NCBI GenBank assembly: GCA_963575745.1
Contig: CAUYUJ010001381.1
Coordinates: forward strand, 554,268 to 618,267
Direction of reading: 5' to 3'
Length of the DNA stretch: 64,000 nt
Source of the DNA: Prorocentrum cordatum
Taxonomy: Eukaryota; Sar; Dinophyceae; Prorocentrales; Prorocentraceae
Position 1 is the first letter of the stretch; each line of letters starts with the position of its first letter. Under the pieces are notes generated by a model. It was not told where the DNA came from. It did no database searches and worked only from the letters and a program-made list of their open reading frames with translations. Below are positions 11,908-21,045 of the stretch, one piece after another. Made by a program: the position numbers and the translations under genes.

Positions 11908-12420
11908 CGGCGCTCCCATTTTCGCACGATGTGGGCAGTACTGTAGCTGCAAGGTTTCTTGCATTGCTGGCGCGGCGCAAGGTCCCGGAGGCCAAAGCGA
12001 TATCCGCTTTTGCCACGGAAAGGGTATACACACACTTGAATGCGTGGGCTGGCTGGACAAGTGGTCGCAGAGCAAGAACATCGCGAGCAGTGATCGCGTG
12101 TGCGACGAGCTCAGGACGATCATTGATGCAGTGCGCGGGCAGTCACGACCAGCTCAACCTCGGGTCGCTGGCGCTTCTGCTTATGAGTGCAGGCGATCGT
12201 GGTCGCGTGCGAGAACAATCCGAGCAGGCCAAGTTTCGAGAACGCGAAGTACTTCTCGGGGCTCAGGAGTTGGTCAGATGCGGCGTCGCCTGACCTGAAG
12301 AGCTTCGCGGCTCGCAAGGCGAAAGATGAGGCCGAGGCTGAGGGGCAGCGGCAGGAGGTCAAAGAGCCCCGAGGCAAGACCGACGGGAGCGGGAATACTG
12401 AAGCCGCTGGAGGTAAAAAG
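11883..12420 (+). pseudogene. N-terminal domain of RT/YR retroelement polyprotein
   Basis: Pieces of one protein lie in three frames: VYTHLNAWAGW (~12,025), then VGWLDKWSQSKN and RVCDELRTIIDA (12,040-12,130), SHDQLNLGSLA (~12,145), and PSRPSFENAKYFSGLRSW to ARKAKDEAEAE (12,210-12,350). This order of motifs recurs in the N-terminal, gag-like part of dinoflagellate RT/YR polyproteins. At least two frameshifts break it here. Its exact function is not known. Confidence 0.6.
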
Positions 12421-12823
12421 TGATACAGGCGGCCGTGCCAGGAACCTCCAGTGGGCGCGGTTCACAGATGAGACTGGTGGGTCCTACTCCAGGGAGCACA
12501 TCAACCCCGAGAAGATTCTCCCCGCGCCGATCTCGAGAAGGAAGGGCCCGCCCGCGGAGTTTCGAAGGTTCGTCGGCGAGTCAGGCGACGGCGCGCGTTG
12601 GACAACAGGGGCAACGAGGTTTTGCATGCTTTGAACTGGATGCTGGGCCGCGGTGGCGATGCTGGAGCATGTCGAGCTCCTGCTTCCGCGGCCCCCGCCC
12701 ATCGGGAGATTTGCGAGCGCGTTTTGAAGGCTGTCCACAGCTGGCCGGCACCAGATCGCAGAGACCCCCACGTGGAGGCCGCGCGCGCTTCTCCGCGCCG
12801 AGTCGGCGCATGACCAGGCGCGC

Positions 12824-13760
12824 GTGATTGTGGCGCCTTGCGAGGAGGGCAAGGCGTCGCTTCCCGACGACGTCCGCGACGCGAGGTACGTCGGCGTGAT
12901 CGGGGGCACGCGCGCCGGCGATCTGCTCGAGAGGTTCATCGAGCGTAGTCTGCGGAGCCCCGAGGAAGTGACCGAGCTTGACCAGGCTTTTGGGGTTGTT
13001 CCGCCGCGCGTGGATCGTTGTTTGGAGTCGTCGGCTCGGCTCTGCAGGAGGTGCGTTCGCCAGCTTGACCAGAAGGGTACGATGCATGGGGCGAGGAGCT
13101 CGGAGCGCCCCATCTCGCTGTCTTTCTCGAAGTAGAAGAAGAAGAGCGGGGCGCCTCGGATGATCGTAGATGCGAGGCCAGTGCACAGGCAGTTCACACC
13201 GCCGCCAGGAGTGCAGTTGTGCGCGGCCGAGGGGCTCGGTCGCATCGAGCTCGGGGCGGGGGCTGGCGGCTGGCGACGCCTACCTGGCCCAGGCGGACGT
13301 GGCGGACTGCTTCCGCCGCCTGCGGATGCGCGAGGAGCTCGCGGAGTGCTTCGCGCCGCCGCCGCTGCCAGCGCGGGCTGCGGGCTTGCTTTGGCGCGCG
13401 GGGCCGGGCGTCAGCTCGGCCGGCGAGCTCTGGCCCTGCCGCGCCACCTTCCCGATGGGTTTCAGCTGGGGCCTCATCGCGGCGCAGGGCGTGAGCGACT
13501 GCCGCGCGGCGCAGGGGCCTGGGCCAGAGCTGCAGCCGCCGCTGGCGGACCGTCGCGGGCCCGCGGCGCTGGGGGGGCGCCGACGTCGCACTGCGTGTGC
13601 GGGGGCAACCTGGGCGCGCTGGGCGCGGGCCGCCGCCGCGGGGCCGCCGGCGTCGCGGGCGCGCGCGCGCGCGTCTCGCGATCGGGCGGGCCCTGCCGTG
13701 CACGACCGCTTAGGGGCCCGTCGCCGAGAGGCGCGAGGCGCGACTCACGGCGGCCCGCTA
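12824..13760 (+). pseudogene. Reverse transcriptase of RT/YR retroelement (defective)
   Basis: A lead segment (LPDDVRDARYVGVIGGTRAG, then VTELDQAFGVVPPRVDR) at 12,850-13,015 precedes the RT core. The core includes RMIVDARPVHRQF (13,155-13,195), motif A AQADVADCFRRLRM (~13,290), and motif B FPMGFSWGL (~13,450). The expected YVDN-LGA motif C appears only as VCGGNLGALG near 13,600, so the catalytic Asp is lost. Frame changes occur near 13,135, 13,255 and 13,590. The encoded enzyme would copy element RNA into DNA. This copy cannot do so. Confidence 0.7.
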
Positions 13761-13761
13761 C

Positions 13762-14640
13762 TTGCGGCTGGGCGCGGGGCTGCCTGGGCTGCCGGCAAGG
13801 CGGAAGGTCTCGACGCACGTGGTGGAGGTCTTCGCGGGCCATTGCGCGAGCGTCGGCCTGCTGGTCCGCCAGACCATTTCCGCGTCCTACGCGGCGCGCA
13901 AGTTCGCGCGGGCGCACCCCGCGGGGCTCTTTCCCATGTGGGCCTCGGTGAGGGCCGAGTTCGCCGCCTTCCTGGGCCTCGCGCGGCTGTTGATCGCCTC
14001 CTGGGAGCTTCCCTGGGGCGGGGTGGTCGATGCCAGCGACGCCAGCGAGACGGGGCGGATGGGCTGCTCTACGTGGAGGGGCGTGGAGGTTGCGGCCCAA
14101 CGCGGACGAGTGCCTGAGAGGTCGAGGCATCGTCTCACTTCTGCCTCCGCCAGAGATCGCGCTCTACAGCAGGCAGGCCCGGAAAGCATCGACGACGACG
14201 ACGCAGACCTGCCCGAGGGCGCCTTCGAGGATGTCGCCGATTTCCCAGAGATCCACAAGAGGCTGCTGGAGAAGGATAACTGGCGCGTCACGCTTCGAGG
14301 CCACTGGCGATCAGCAGAGCGCATCGCCCTGCTGGAGGCCCGCGCGTCGGCGACAATCTCGGGATGGTGCTTGCCCTCGAACGGTGTCGGGCACGAGTTG
14401 ACCCGGGCGAAAACTGGTGCGCCATGTGTCTTGCAAGAGAGACTCGGTCCGCTACAGATGGATTTCTTCTTGCCGATGAACCCTCCAGAGACCCTACGAC
14501 AGGCCCTCGCCGTCTACCGCAGCCGCCATGGCTGTAGCTTCGAGCGGGGGCCTCCGCGGCCCTTTCGGCGCGGCCCCAGGCCGCGGTGGATGGGCGCGCG
14601 GGCGCTGCCATCAAGTAGCGGCGAAGCGTCCTGGCTCGCC
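13762..14640 (+). pseudogene. RT connection and RNase H region of RT/YR retroelement
   Basis: A long open frame continues the RT: KVSTHVVEVFAGHC (~13,810), WASVRAEFAAFLGLARLL (~13,945), then the RNase H-like start VVDASDASETGRMG (~14,030). After that come a spacer, DVADFPEIHKRLLEKDNW (~14,240) and IALLEARASA (~14,330). The order agrees with the RT-RNase H part of dinoflagellate RT/YR elements. The C-terminal RNase H motifs after 14,400 degrade into unrelated sequence. Confidence 0.6.
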
Positions 14641-14654
14641 TATAGCCCCACCAA

Positions 14655-14815
14655 GCAATGTTCTAAGAACCTTTTGTGGTTCCCGCGATATGTTATTAGA
14701 ACATTTCTGGCTGGGGCTGATTTGTTTTAACACATCGGGTTTATGTTCTAAGAGCATTGTTTTTGTTCTAAGAACATTTTTGGGTTCTAAGAACATTTCG
14801 TGTTATGACTATAGG
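14655..14815. repeat. Cluster of TGTTCTNAGAACA palindromes
   Basis: Five copies of an imperfect 13-bp palindrome (ATGTTCTAAGAACC, ATGTTATTAGAACA, ATGTTCTAAGAGCA, TTGTTCTAAGAACA, GGTTCTAAGAACA) within 150 bp. The cluster is AT-rich and lies in a GC-rich element. It interrupts the retroelement between its RNase H and tyrosine-recombinase parts and looks like a small inserted repeat. Confidence 0.75.
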
Positions 14816-15119
14816 AATGCCAGGACGGGCGGCCCCTGCTAAATGTCCAACGACTTCCAGCAGCCCCAGCCGGCCGGCCGCCCGCGGATGCTGACGGCTA
14901 CCGCTGCCGGACTGCCGCCGAGCCTGCGGGCCGCGGGGCCCGCTGCCGCGGGCCGCCGCAGGGTGCCGACCGAGTCCGCAACCTTCAACTCGTTGACCTC
15001 CAGGCCGCGCTGCAAGCTGGCGAGGCGCGCGCGGGGGCCGCGAGGAGATCGACGAGGGCGAGGCGTCGAATCATCGCGAGTCCGAGCAGAGCAGCGAGAG
15101 CGCGTCTCAGGCGGTGAAG

Positions 15120-16137
15120 CCTGGGCCGCGGAAGGCGAGGCGCTTTGAGAAGGGTGAAGACCTGGATACGAGGAGGGGGTCTGCCCGCCTGGAGGGGAAG
15201 AGCGCGACGCCGAGGGTCATGGGCGACTACGGGCGCCGCGACAGGATCACCATGGTTTTCGCGCGGAGGCGCGAGCTGGCCGCCAGCCACGCCGAGGACG
15301 TCGACTAGCTGCTGACCCATCTCGCGAACGCGTGGTACCGCGACGGAGAGCACAGCAGTTGCGGCGTCAAGCTGCTGGCGGCCTAGATGGTAGTCTTCCC
15401 TGAGTGCGGCAAGTACGGCGCCCCCCGCCTCCCCGGGAGTGGCCGCGCCTAGAGGGGCTGGGAGCGGCTGGTGCTTGGCCGCGCGCGGAAGCCCTACCTT
15501 TTTCCCAGTTGTGGTTGGCCTGGTGTCGGCGCTGATGCATCTGGACGAGCTGGAGGTGGGGTTCCGGGTGCGAGTGGCTTTCGGGTTTTACTTCAGACCG
15601 TGCGAGTGCCTGGGTATCCAGCCCGAGGGCCTGATAGCGCCCGTGACGGGCGCGTCGAACCACTGGGACCTGCTGGTGGCGCCAGAGAAGCGCGAGGCCC
15701 CAACCGAGGCGGGCGCTTTCGACGACGGCCCGCTGTGGGACGCGCCGCACCTCCTCTTCATGAGCGCAGTGCCGAGGTGCTGCGGCAGAGGCCCCAGGGC
15801 CGACCGCTGTGGGCGCTGGACTACCTGCGCGTACTGAGGTCTGTCAGGGTCGCGTCTAAGGTCTAAGTTGACCGGCGTGGGCGCGATGCCCGACCACACG
15901 CGCCACTCAGGGCCGAGCTGGGACAGACTCAAAGGGATCCGCACTCTGCAGCAGATCCAGAAGAGAGGTCGCTGGGCGACGACAAAAAGCTTGGTGCAGT
16001 ACGGGAAGCACGGTCGCCTGGCCATGCAGATGTCAGAGCACTCCGAGGCCCGGCAGGAGTGGTTCAGAAGATGCGAGGCGCACGTCGGGAAGTTCGTCCC
16101 AGGGTCGAAGACCATCGAGTGGCCGCCGCCGCCATGA
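15120..16137 (+). pseudogene. Tyrosine recombinase of RT/YR retroelement
   Basis: The N-terminal core-binding part is readable with two stops (ATPRVMGDYGRRDRITMVF, LLTHLANAWYRDGEH, SGRA and RGWERLVLGRARKPYLFP; 15,200-15,500). The catalytic domain follows: a partial LRPGE-like box (FYFRPCECLGIQPEG, ~15,585), ending in RHSGPSWDRLKGIRTL (~15,900) and IQKRGRW…SLVQYGKHGRL with the nucleophile Tyr at 16,000-16,002. The R-H-x2-(R/G) and Tyr pattern is that of site-specific tyrosine recombinases, which would integrate the circular DNA copy. A frameshift near 15,830 separates the halves. Confidence 0.65.
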
Positions 16138-16675
16138 GAGAAGGAGTCCTTCTGGATTTGCGTTCGGGCTCCGGCGGCGTCGCCAGGGCTGCGAGATCGG
16201 AAGGTTTCAAGGCCGTCGAGTGGGATCGACAGCTTTTTTTGGGGGCCTATGACTTGACCAGAACAAGGCACGTGAGGATCAGGAAGAGAATGATCAGTGC
16301 GGGTGAAGTCATCGCTGCTTGCTTGGCCCCACCCTGTTCTAGTTTTTTCGATCGCTCTCGATCGGGCCCCCGTGGTCCACGTCCGAGACCACCCGCGGGG
16401 TTTACCCGATCTTCGAGAGATCAAGCAGCAACAGGTTGAGGAAGGCAACAGTTGCCTGGGAGCCACTCTCCAGAAAATTTGGCGTTTCAACAAGTTTGCG
16501 GTGCCCTGGGCCTGGGAAAACCCTCTTGCGAGTAGAATGTGGTTGACGCCCCGGGCCCAGGGAACACGGCATTTGCCGCGCGTCGATAAAGTCGCGTGCG
16601 ATTTTTGTATGATGGGGACTCTTTGGAGGACGTGGGCCCAAGTACTTCCTGGCAGTGCGCGGGGCCAAGATTAAG
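16132..16675 (+). pseudogene. C-terminal DNA-methyltransferase-like domain of RT/YR retroelement
   Basis: It directly follows the recombinase, overlapping its stop. A SAM-binding-like glycine loop VLLDLRSGSGGVARAARSEGF lies at ~16,145 and an acidic residue (VEWDRQL) ends the next strand. A catalytic-loop-like APPCSSFFDRSRS is at ~16,325, and WENPLASRMW at ~16,512 fits motif VI (ENx) of C5-cytosine methyltransferases. A frameshift near 16,360 splits it. The PPC and EN motifs point to a cytosine-methyltransferase relative, but the target-recognition part is not obvious. Function is inferred from motifs only. Confidence 0.55.
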
Positions 16676-16925
16676 ACAATTACGTTAGCATGAGATGCGC
16701 AGGTAAGAACGGCTTGCGCCTCGCACTCACGCACCGCATTTCCACCTTGCAGTGGGGGAGGGGCCCAGCGGTAACAGATGGACAGCCATCTCTCAGCCCT
16801 ACCCCCCGAAGCTGCGCCACCTGCTTGCTAGGAGTCTCACAGAGCCCGCGCGAACCCGCCAGCAGCCGGCTTGGTCCAAGATGGGCCAATTCTCCGTGAT
16901 TCGGGATGCCCGAATCTTCGTGCTA

Positions 16926-17505
16926 TGGGTTGTGGTCCAGAGCTTCCTGTGCCTCCTGGGGGTCGTTGTGTCCCAGGGGCTCTCGCTGCGTGTCGACTGC
17001 GTCACATTCATCTGAAATAGAATGGCCAATTGTAAAGAGACCTTCCCAGTAATTGGCGTGCGTGCACAGGTTTGAATGGGATGTGGTGTCTGGTCGATGT
17101 TACAAGCGCTTATATTCCACAACTGTTTGCTCCCGATTCTTTCTCGCGGCCCAATGCCACGCCCTATAATATATGCCCCGCCGTGGAAAAAAGCAGCGGC
17201 GATTCAGAGCCCGCCGCCATCCCAGCTGCGCGTCCTCGGCTGTTCTCGGCGTTTCCTCCTCCTCTCCTCCTGAGGTGTCGGCAGCGGGCGGGCCCTTGGT
17301 CAGGATGGAACGCCCGCAAGCGGGCCGCCATCTTCACCGAGATGCGCTTGCTGTTTGTCTAACGCCGCCGAGGCCTGGGTTGCGGTCGAAAGGTTTGGGT
17401 GCCTCCTGGAAGCCGTTGTTTCCCAGGGGCTGTCGCTGCGTGTTGACTGCGTCACATCCACCCGAGATATAATGACCCACTGTGAAGGGACCTTTCTTAT
17501 ACAAT
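16926..17505 (+). repeat. Direct repeat pair ~125 bp, spaced ~455 bp
   Basis: TGGGTTGTGGTC…TGCCTCCTGG…TCCCAGGGGCTCTCGCTGCGTG…GACTGCGTCACAT at 16,926-17,050 is matched at 17,380-17,505 in the same orientation, including the trailing GACCTTYCY. About 330 bp of unique sequence lies between. It probably arose by segmental tandem duplication. I see no gene in it. Confidence 0.65.
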
Positions 17506-18085
17506 CAATATGTACTTTCTTGTTTCCGTACTCGTAGCACGACTGCGAGTGTTGCGATCATCGTCGGGATTAGTATTAGCACCGGTACGGCGACTTATTT
17601 CTTATTTGGCATGCTTGCGATTGCCAGTTTTATTATCGTTGTCATCGTTGGCATCATCATTGGTACTGCGAAGGTTGCTACTCGTATTCTGTCGGGGCGC
17701 CCGCCTTGGAGTATGTGTTTCGCCAAGTTGCCCAAGCGCGCTGGTTCAAACGAATTTCAAGGCATGCCATGGAACACACCTTTTGCAAGCAAGAAGGCTC
17801 TTGGGCCCTGGCTCGGCCCTTGTGGGTTTTTGGCCTTGGGGCGCCCCTTGGTGGGCTGGCGAGTCCCGTACTCGTGCTTTTCCGTGCGGCCTCTTGCGTT
17901 CCTTTCTTCTCTCCTCGCCCCCTGCGCCCCCCCAGTTTGGGTGGTGTTTGCCTGTTGTGGCTCCGGTTTTTTTCCGCGCCCTCGTCGCCGCATTCTCCGC
18001 CCCGCTCTGTCTCGCCATTCTCCCGCAAGTGCGCTTCGACCTTCCTGGCCTCGACCGCGACCGACTGAACGACCGACCGACCAAC
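17506..18085 (+). other. Open frame with hydrophobic segment; gene status doubtful
   Basis: An open frame from about 17,482 encodes two adjacent hydrophobic stretches (VAIIVGISIS and FLFGMLAIASFIIVVIVGII, 17,545-17,660), then Arg/Pro-rich sequence running into the GAG tract. The hydrophobic part comes from a TTG/TCG/ATC-rich stretch and no family is recognised. It could be a chance reading. Confidence 0.15.
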
Positions 18086-18322
18086 CGACGGGGAGGAGGA
18101 GAAGGAGGAGGAGGAGGCGGATGCTGAGACGGAGGCGGTGGCAGAGAAGGGGGAACAGGAGGATGACGACGCGGATGCTGACGACGATGAGAATGCGGGG
18201 GACGAGGAGGAGGAGGAGGAAGAGGAGGAGGAGGATGAGGAGTAGGAGCGGTAGGATGAGGAAGTGGGGGAGGAGGAGGAGCAGGAGGAGGGGAGGAGGA
18301 GGAGAAAGAGGAGGCTTTGGAG
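18086..18322. repeat. GAG purine tract, target of the giant LTR element
   Basis: A GAG/GGA-rich tract that breaks off at TTTGGAG (18,316-18,322). The same TTTGGAG followed by more GAGGAGGAG resumes at 41,477 after the element. The two halves therefore formed one tract before insertion, with TTTGGAG as the target-site duplication. Confidence 0.8.
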
Positions 18323-18660
18323 TAGATATGCTCCTCTCCGCCTCGTACTAATATCGCTTATTGTAGCACATTGCATGCTGTGCGCTGTATGACTTGAACT
18401 TATAGTGCATTCTGCAGCTGTTTGTTTGCTTGCAGGAGAAGGTACGAGCTGGCCCGCTCGCGTGCGCCGCGGGGTCGCCCCCGCGTCGTCGTCGTGTCCT
18501 CGGCTGGCCGGCCGCCTCACTTACCATTCCTGATCTAGTAAACTTGCTTACCGGTTACTTGTCTTATCGATGTCTCATCCCGTGCCCTCTCTCCCTGAGC
18601 AGAGTGAGCATGAGATCTTAATTCCTTTGTCATCGCACCCCGATTCTCAGAGGAAAGACT
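18323..18660 (+). repeat. Left LTR of the giant element
   Basis: About nine in ten bases match 41,157-41,476 over the aligned part. Shared landmarks are ATATGCTCCTCTCCGCCTC, TGTTTGTTTGCTTGCAG, the block GAGCTGGCCCGCTCGCGTGC, CTTACCATTCCTGATCTAG and CAGAGGAAAGACT. The left copy has a 20-bp insertion near 18,627. The LTR includes the element's first ATG at 18,570, so the first 20-30 codons lie within it, as in yeast Ty1. Confidence 0.85.
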
Positions 18661-19340
18661 GGTTATCAACCGAAAGCCGCGACATAGTCGAAGCGGGCTC
18701 ATATCAACCAGAAGCAGGGACTTCTGATGAACCCCTCGACTTAGTAGCTGCGGGCATGAGCTATGATAAGACAGCAGAGATGTCCGTCACTTCGCGAAGG
18801 GCAGATTATGTTGTAGAACATGACGGACATGATCCCCAGGACAGCGGCCCTGGTCAGGGCCGCCTTCCTTCTTCTAGTACCGCCACTCGGGTATCTAGCG
18901 GTAGAAGCACTGAAGAGGCTGTTGAGACATCGGAAGATGGCTCTCCCTCTGGAGTTCCGATCGGTAATCGCGAACAAACCCCAGACCCGCATGGGCGGAA
19001 TGGCACAAGAGCAAGATCTAGACGAGGGGCATTCTCGTCTTTGATCGCCGAATCGACGGAGTCGATCAGTCATATTCCGAATGCTACGCGTGCATTCGTA
19101 CCGGCCGCTGGTGAAGCCAGCCGACCGGGGGGAACCCGCGAGTCCACTGGAGTGCACCCCAACGCCCCAGGCGGATGGGGAGGCACGAGCGGAAATGTTC
19201 CCATCCCAATAGCATTGAACGGACAACTCGGCCAAGATAGCGATGATCTTGTTGACAGAGAACATGCAATCAACTCAATGGAGAAAGATTGTGATTATGC
19301 CAGCAAAAAATCTCCTGAAGCCGAGAATTCTCCTCACTAG
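18570..19340 (+). pseudogene. Giant element ORF1, N-terminal disordered part, 256 aa
   Basis: It starts at an ATG inside the left LTR. The protein is Ser/Pro/Glu/Asp-rich with no predicted fold and no recognised motif. It stops at a TAG at 19,338, and the next open frame begins one base into that codon in the -1 frame with similar composition. The two are therefore probably one protein split by a frameshift. The same N-terminus (MSHPxPSLxEQSEHEIL) begins in the right LTR at 41,406. Confidence 0.6.
18660..18672 (+). promoter_or_regulatory. Candidate primer-binding site
   Basis: TGGTTATCAACCG begins exactly where the left LTR ends. It starts with TGG (complement of a tRNA CCA tail), as primer-binding sites do. 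A near match, GGTTATCAGCC, lies upstream of gag in the second copia element (49,434-49,444). The tRNA is not identified. Confidence 0.5.
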
Positions 19341-20434
19341 TGGAAGCAGACCACCCCGCCCAAGGCGAGAGGTGGCCCCCAGACGGATCAGATGAAGATA
19401 CCAGTGACCTGACGCCTCAGGCGGACAAGGCGGAGACTCAGGCGAAGCACGACAGGGGGTCTACAGGGCGGACCCCTGCACCTCAACTCAAGAAGCAGAG
19501 GAACGAGGATTACGATCTAAACGACTCACCACTTAAAGAAGGTTTCTATCGTCTTGCCGTCGCCTCAGGCGGTTGGCAACCCTCGATGCCGGCTGTGGTT
19601 GAGGATGAGAAAATGGTTGGGCAACCAGCTTCGTACACTGAGCTTATAAGACAGGACGAAAGGGATGAGGAGCTTCTAGAGGTATCTAAACCACCAGAAA
19701 GTACGCTTGTGCGTCCCAGATCGAACGCTTCTAGTAGGGGAAGACCCACAACGCCAAGATCAGGAGCGATATCTACTTCAAGGAGCAACATCAACATCTC
19801 CATGATGGAAACATGCTGGAACTGGAATCCTGATTGCGCGCCTCAGGCGGAGAGCAGATGTCCGGGTGAAGCCAACAAGCCGGAAGGTGCATGTAGGCAT
19901 CCAGTGTGTAAGAGCTGCTCTGAGGTATGCCCTAAGTGTAGTATCCAATGGTTGTGTGAAGATTGCTCCCCTATGAATGAGCATAACTGCACATATCTCC
20001 TTATACAAACAAGTCAGGACCAGGCTAGACTAGCTGAAGTTAAGACACATCAAGAATTTTTGGCCAGCGAAGCGCATCTGGCCGAACGGGCCCGATTGGA
20101 TCGAGAGGATATGATCGCAACCATGGCAGAAGCTCGGAAGACGTTCGAGGCTGAAAGACTCGCTCTAGCCAGGGCTGCCAGAGAGCGAGAACGAGAACTG
20201 GTGGAACAGGTGCACCATCAGACCGCGGCCGCCAAGCGGCAGGCGGAGATAGAAGCCGAGAGTAGATATGTAGAGATGTTGGCTTCAGAACGACAGGCCG
20301 TTGTGGCGGCGACTAATCAGTCTGTTGATGCCAAAACGGTCACCGCTGCTGTTGCGGTGGCTAGAGTAGAAGGAGAGCAAATCGCTACAGCTAGGGCGGA
20401 AAGAGAAAAACATGATCTTCAAGGGAAAGCTTAA
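19340..20434 (+). pseudogene. Giant element ORF1 continuation: Cys-rich finger plus coiled coil, 364 aa
   Basis: It continues the upstream protein in a new frame. Residues ~190-225 hold a Cys/His cluster (CRHPVCKSCSEVCPKC…LCEDC…NEHNC) with spacing like a B-box or RING-type zinc site. Residues ~230-360 are a long charged alpha-helical, probably coiled-coil segment rich in Ala/Glu/Arg. A zinc site followed by a coiled coil recalls TRIM-type architecture, but this is only a layout similarity. It overlaps the next frame by 23 bp. A structural or assembly role near Gag is inferred from position. Confidence 0.6.
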
Positions 20435-21011
20435 ACACGCCAGGCTGGAAGTGTTTAACACTCAAGTTGTAGCTGCGAAAATAGCTGACCATAACAATCA
20501 ATACCGAGAGGAATTTAAATCGCATGAAAATGCCAGGGCATCTCTGCAGCGTATGCAATTGAGCAATGGTAAATGCCCGCTGGCCAAGCCGACTGGGACG
20601 GACAGACGACCGTCGCCAGCGGCTCAGTCGTTTGGCACAACGTCCGTTCCGCCTCAGTCTGTTTTGACAACTGTAGTCAACGCGGGATCGTCAACTTTGC
20701 AGGTGAGGGCTGCGCCGCGGCCTCAGCCCGCGGAGAGGGAAGGAACTCAAGCAGCGAGTTTCACAGTTTCCCAGTTTTGTTCGTTTTGCTTCAACCCGAG
20801 GACGGGTAATTGCGCTGGCTGTGGTTTGCTGGCTTGCAAAGATCACTTCGATGCGAGCACTAGAAGATATTGCAAATGTGCCCTGCGGAAGAGCGAAAGG
20901 TCAGCTGCCAACGTGCGGGAAGAAGAAACCGTGGCGAACGCAGTCGAGTCAGAGAAAAGAATGGTGAAGTTAAAGCTACATCACGAATCCAATCCCGCAC
21001 ACAGAGAGTGA
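20412..21011 (+). pseudogene. Giant element ORF1 continuation: second Cys-rich zinc site, 199 aa
   Basis: The coiled-coil-like helix continues (FKSHENARASLQRMQL). After a Pro/Ala linker containing hairpin repeats comes a Cys-rich module with pairs FCSFC, NCAGCGLLACKDH and RYCKCAL. It fits a two-zinc ribbon- or FYVE-like site of about 45 residues (20,770-20,890). A frameshift separates it from the piece before and another from Gag after it. I do not recognise a named family. Confidence 0.5.
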
Positions 21012-21045
21012 ACCAGAAAAAGGGTTCACCTCGAGTTCGTTCGAC

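Larger units (their letters stand above)
11883..16680 (+). mobile_element. Decayed dinoflagellate retroelement: RT - RNase H - tyrosine recombinase - methyltransferase
   Basis: Domains occur in one orientation and in the order expected for the RT plus tyrosine-recombinase elements common in dinoflagellate genomes: an N-terminal helical domain, RT, RNase H, YR integrase and a methyltransferase-like tail. Each part is recognisable but the frame changes repeatedly and stops occur, so this copy is a pseudogene. No terminal repeats could be defined by eye. The element differs from the LTR/copia elements elsewhere in the window because it uses a tyrosine recombinase rather than a DDE integrase, as DIRS-type elements do. 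Confidence 0.75.

Noticed and set aside
16690-16752. A possible small intron (CAG-GTAAG … TTGCAG) after the methyltransferase-like domain
   Set aside because: The splice-like signals are short, the flanking sequence has no coding support, and dinoflagellate introns often use non-standard sites, so this cannot be judged from sequence alone.
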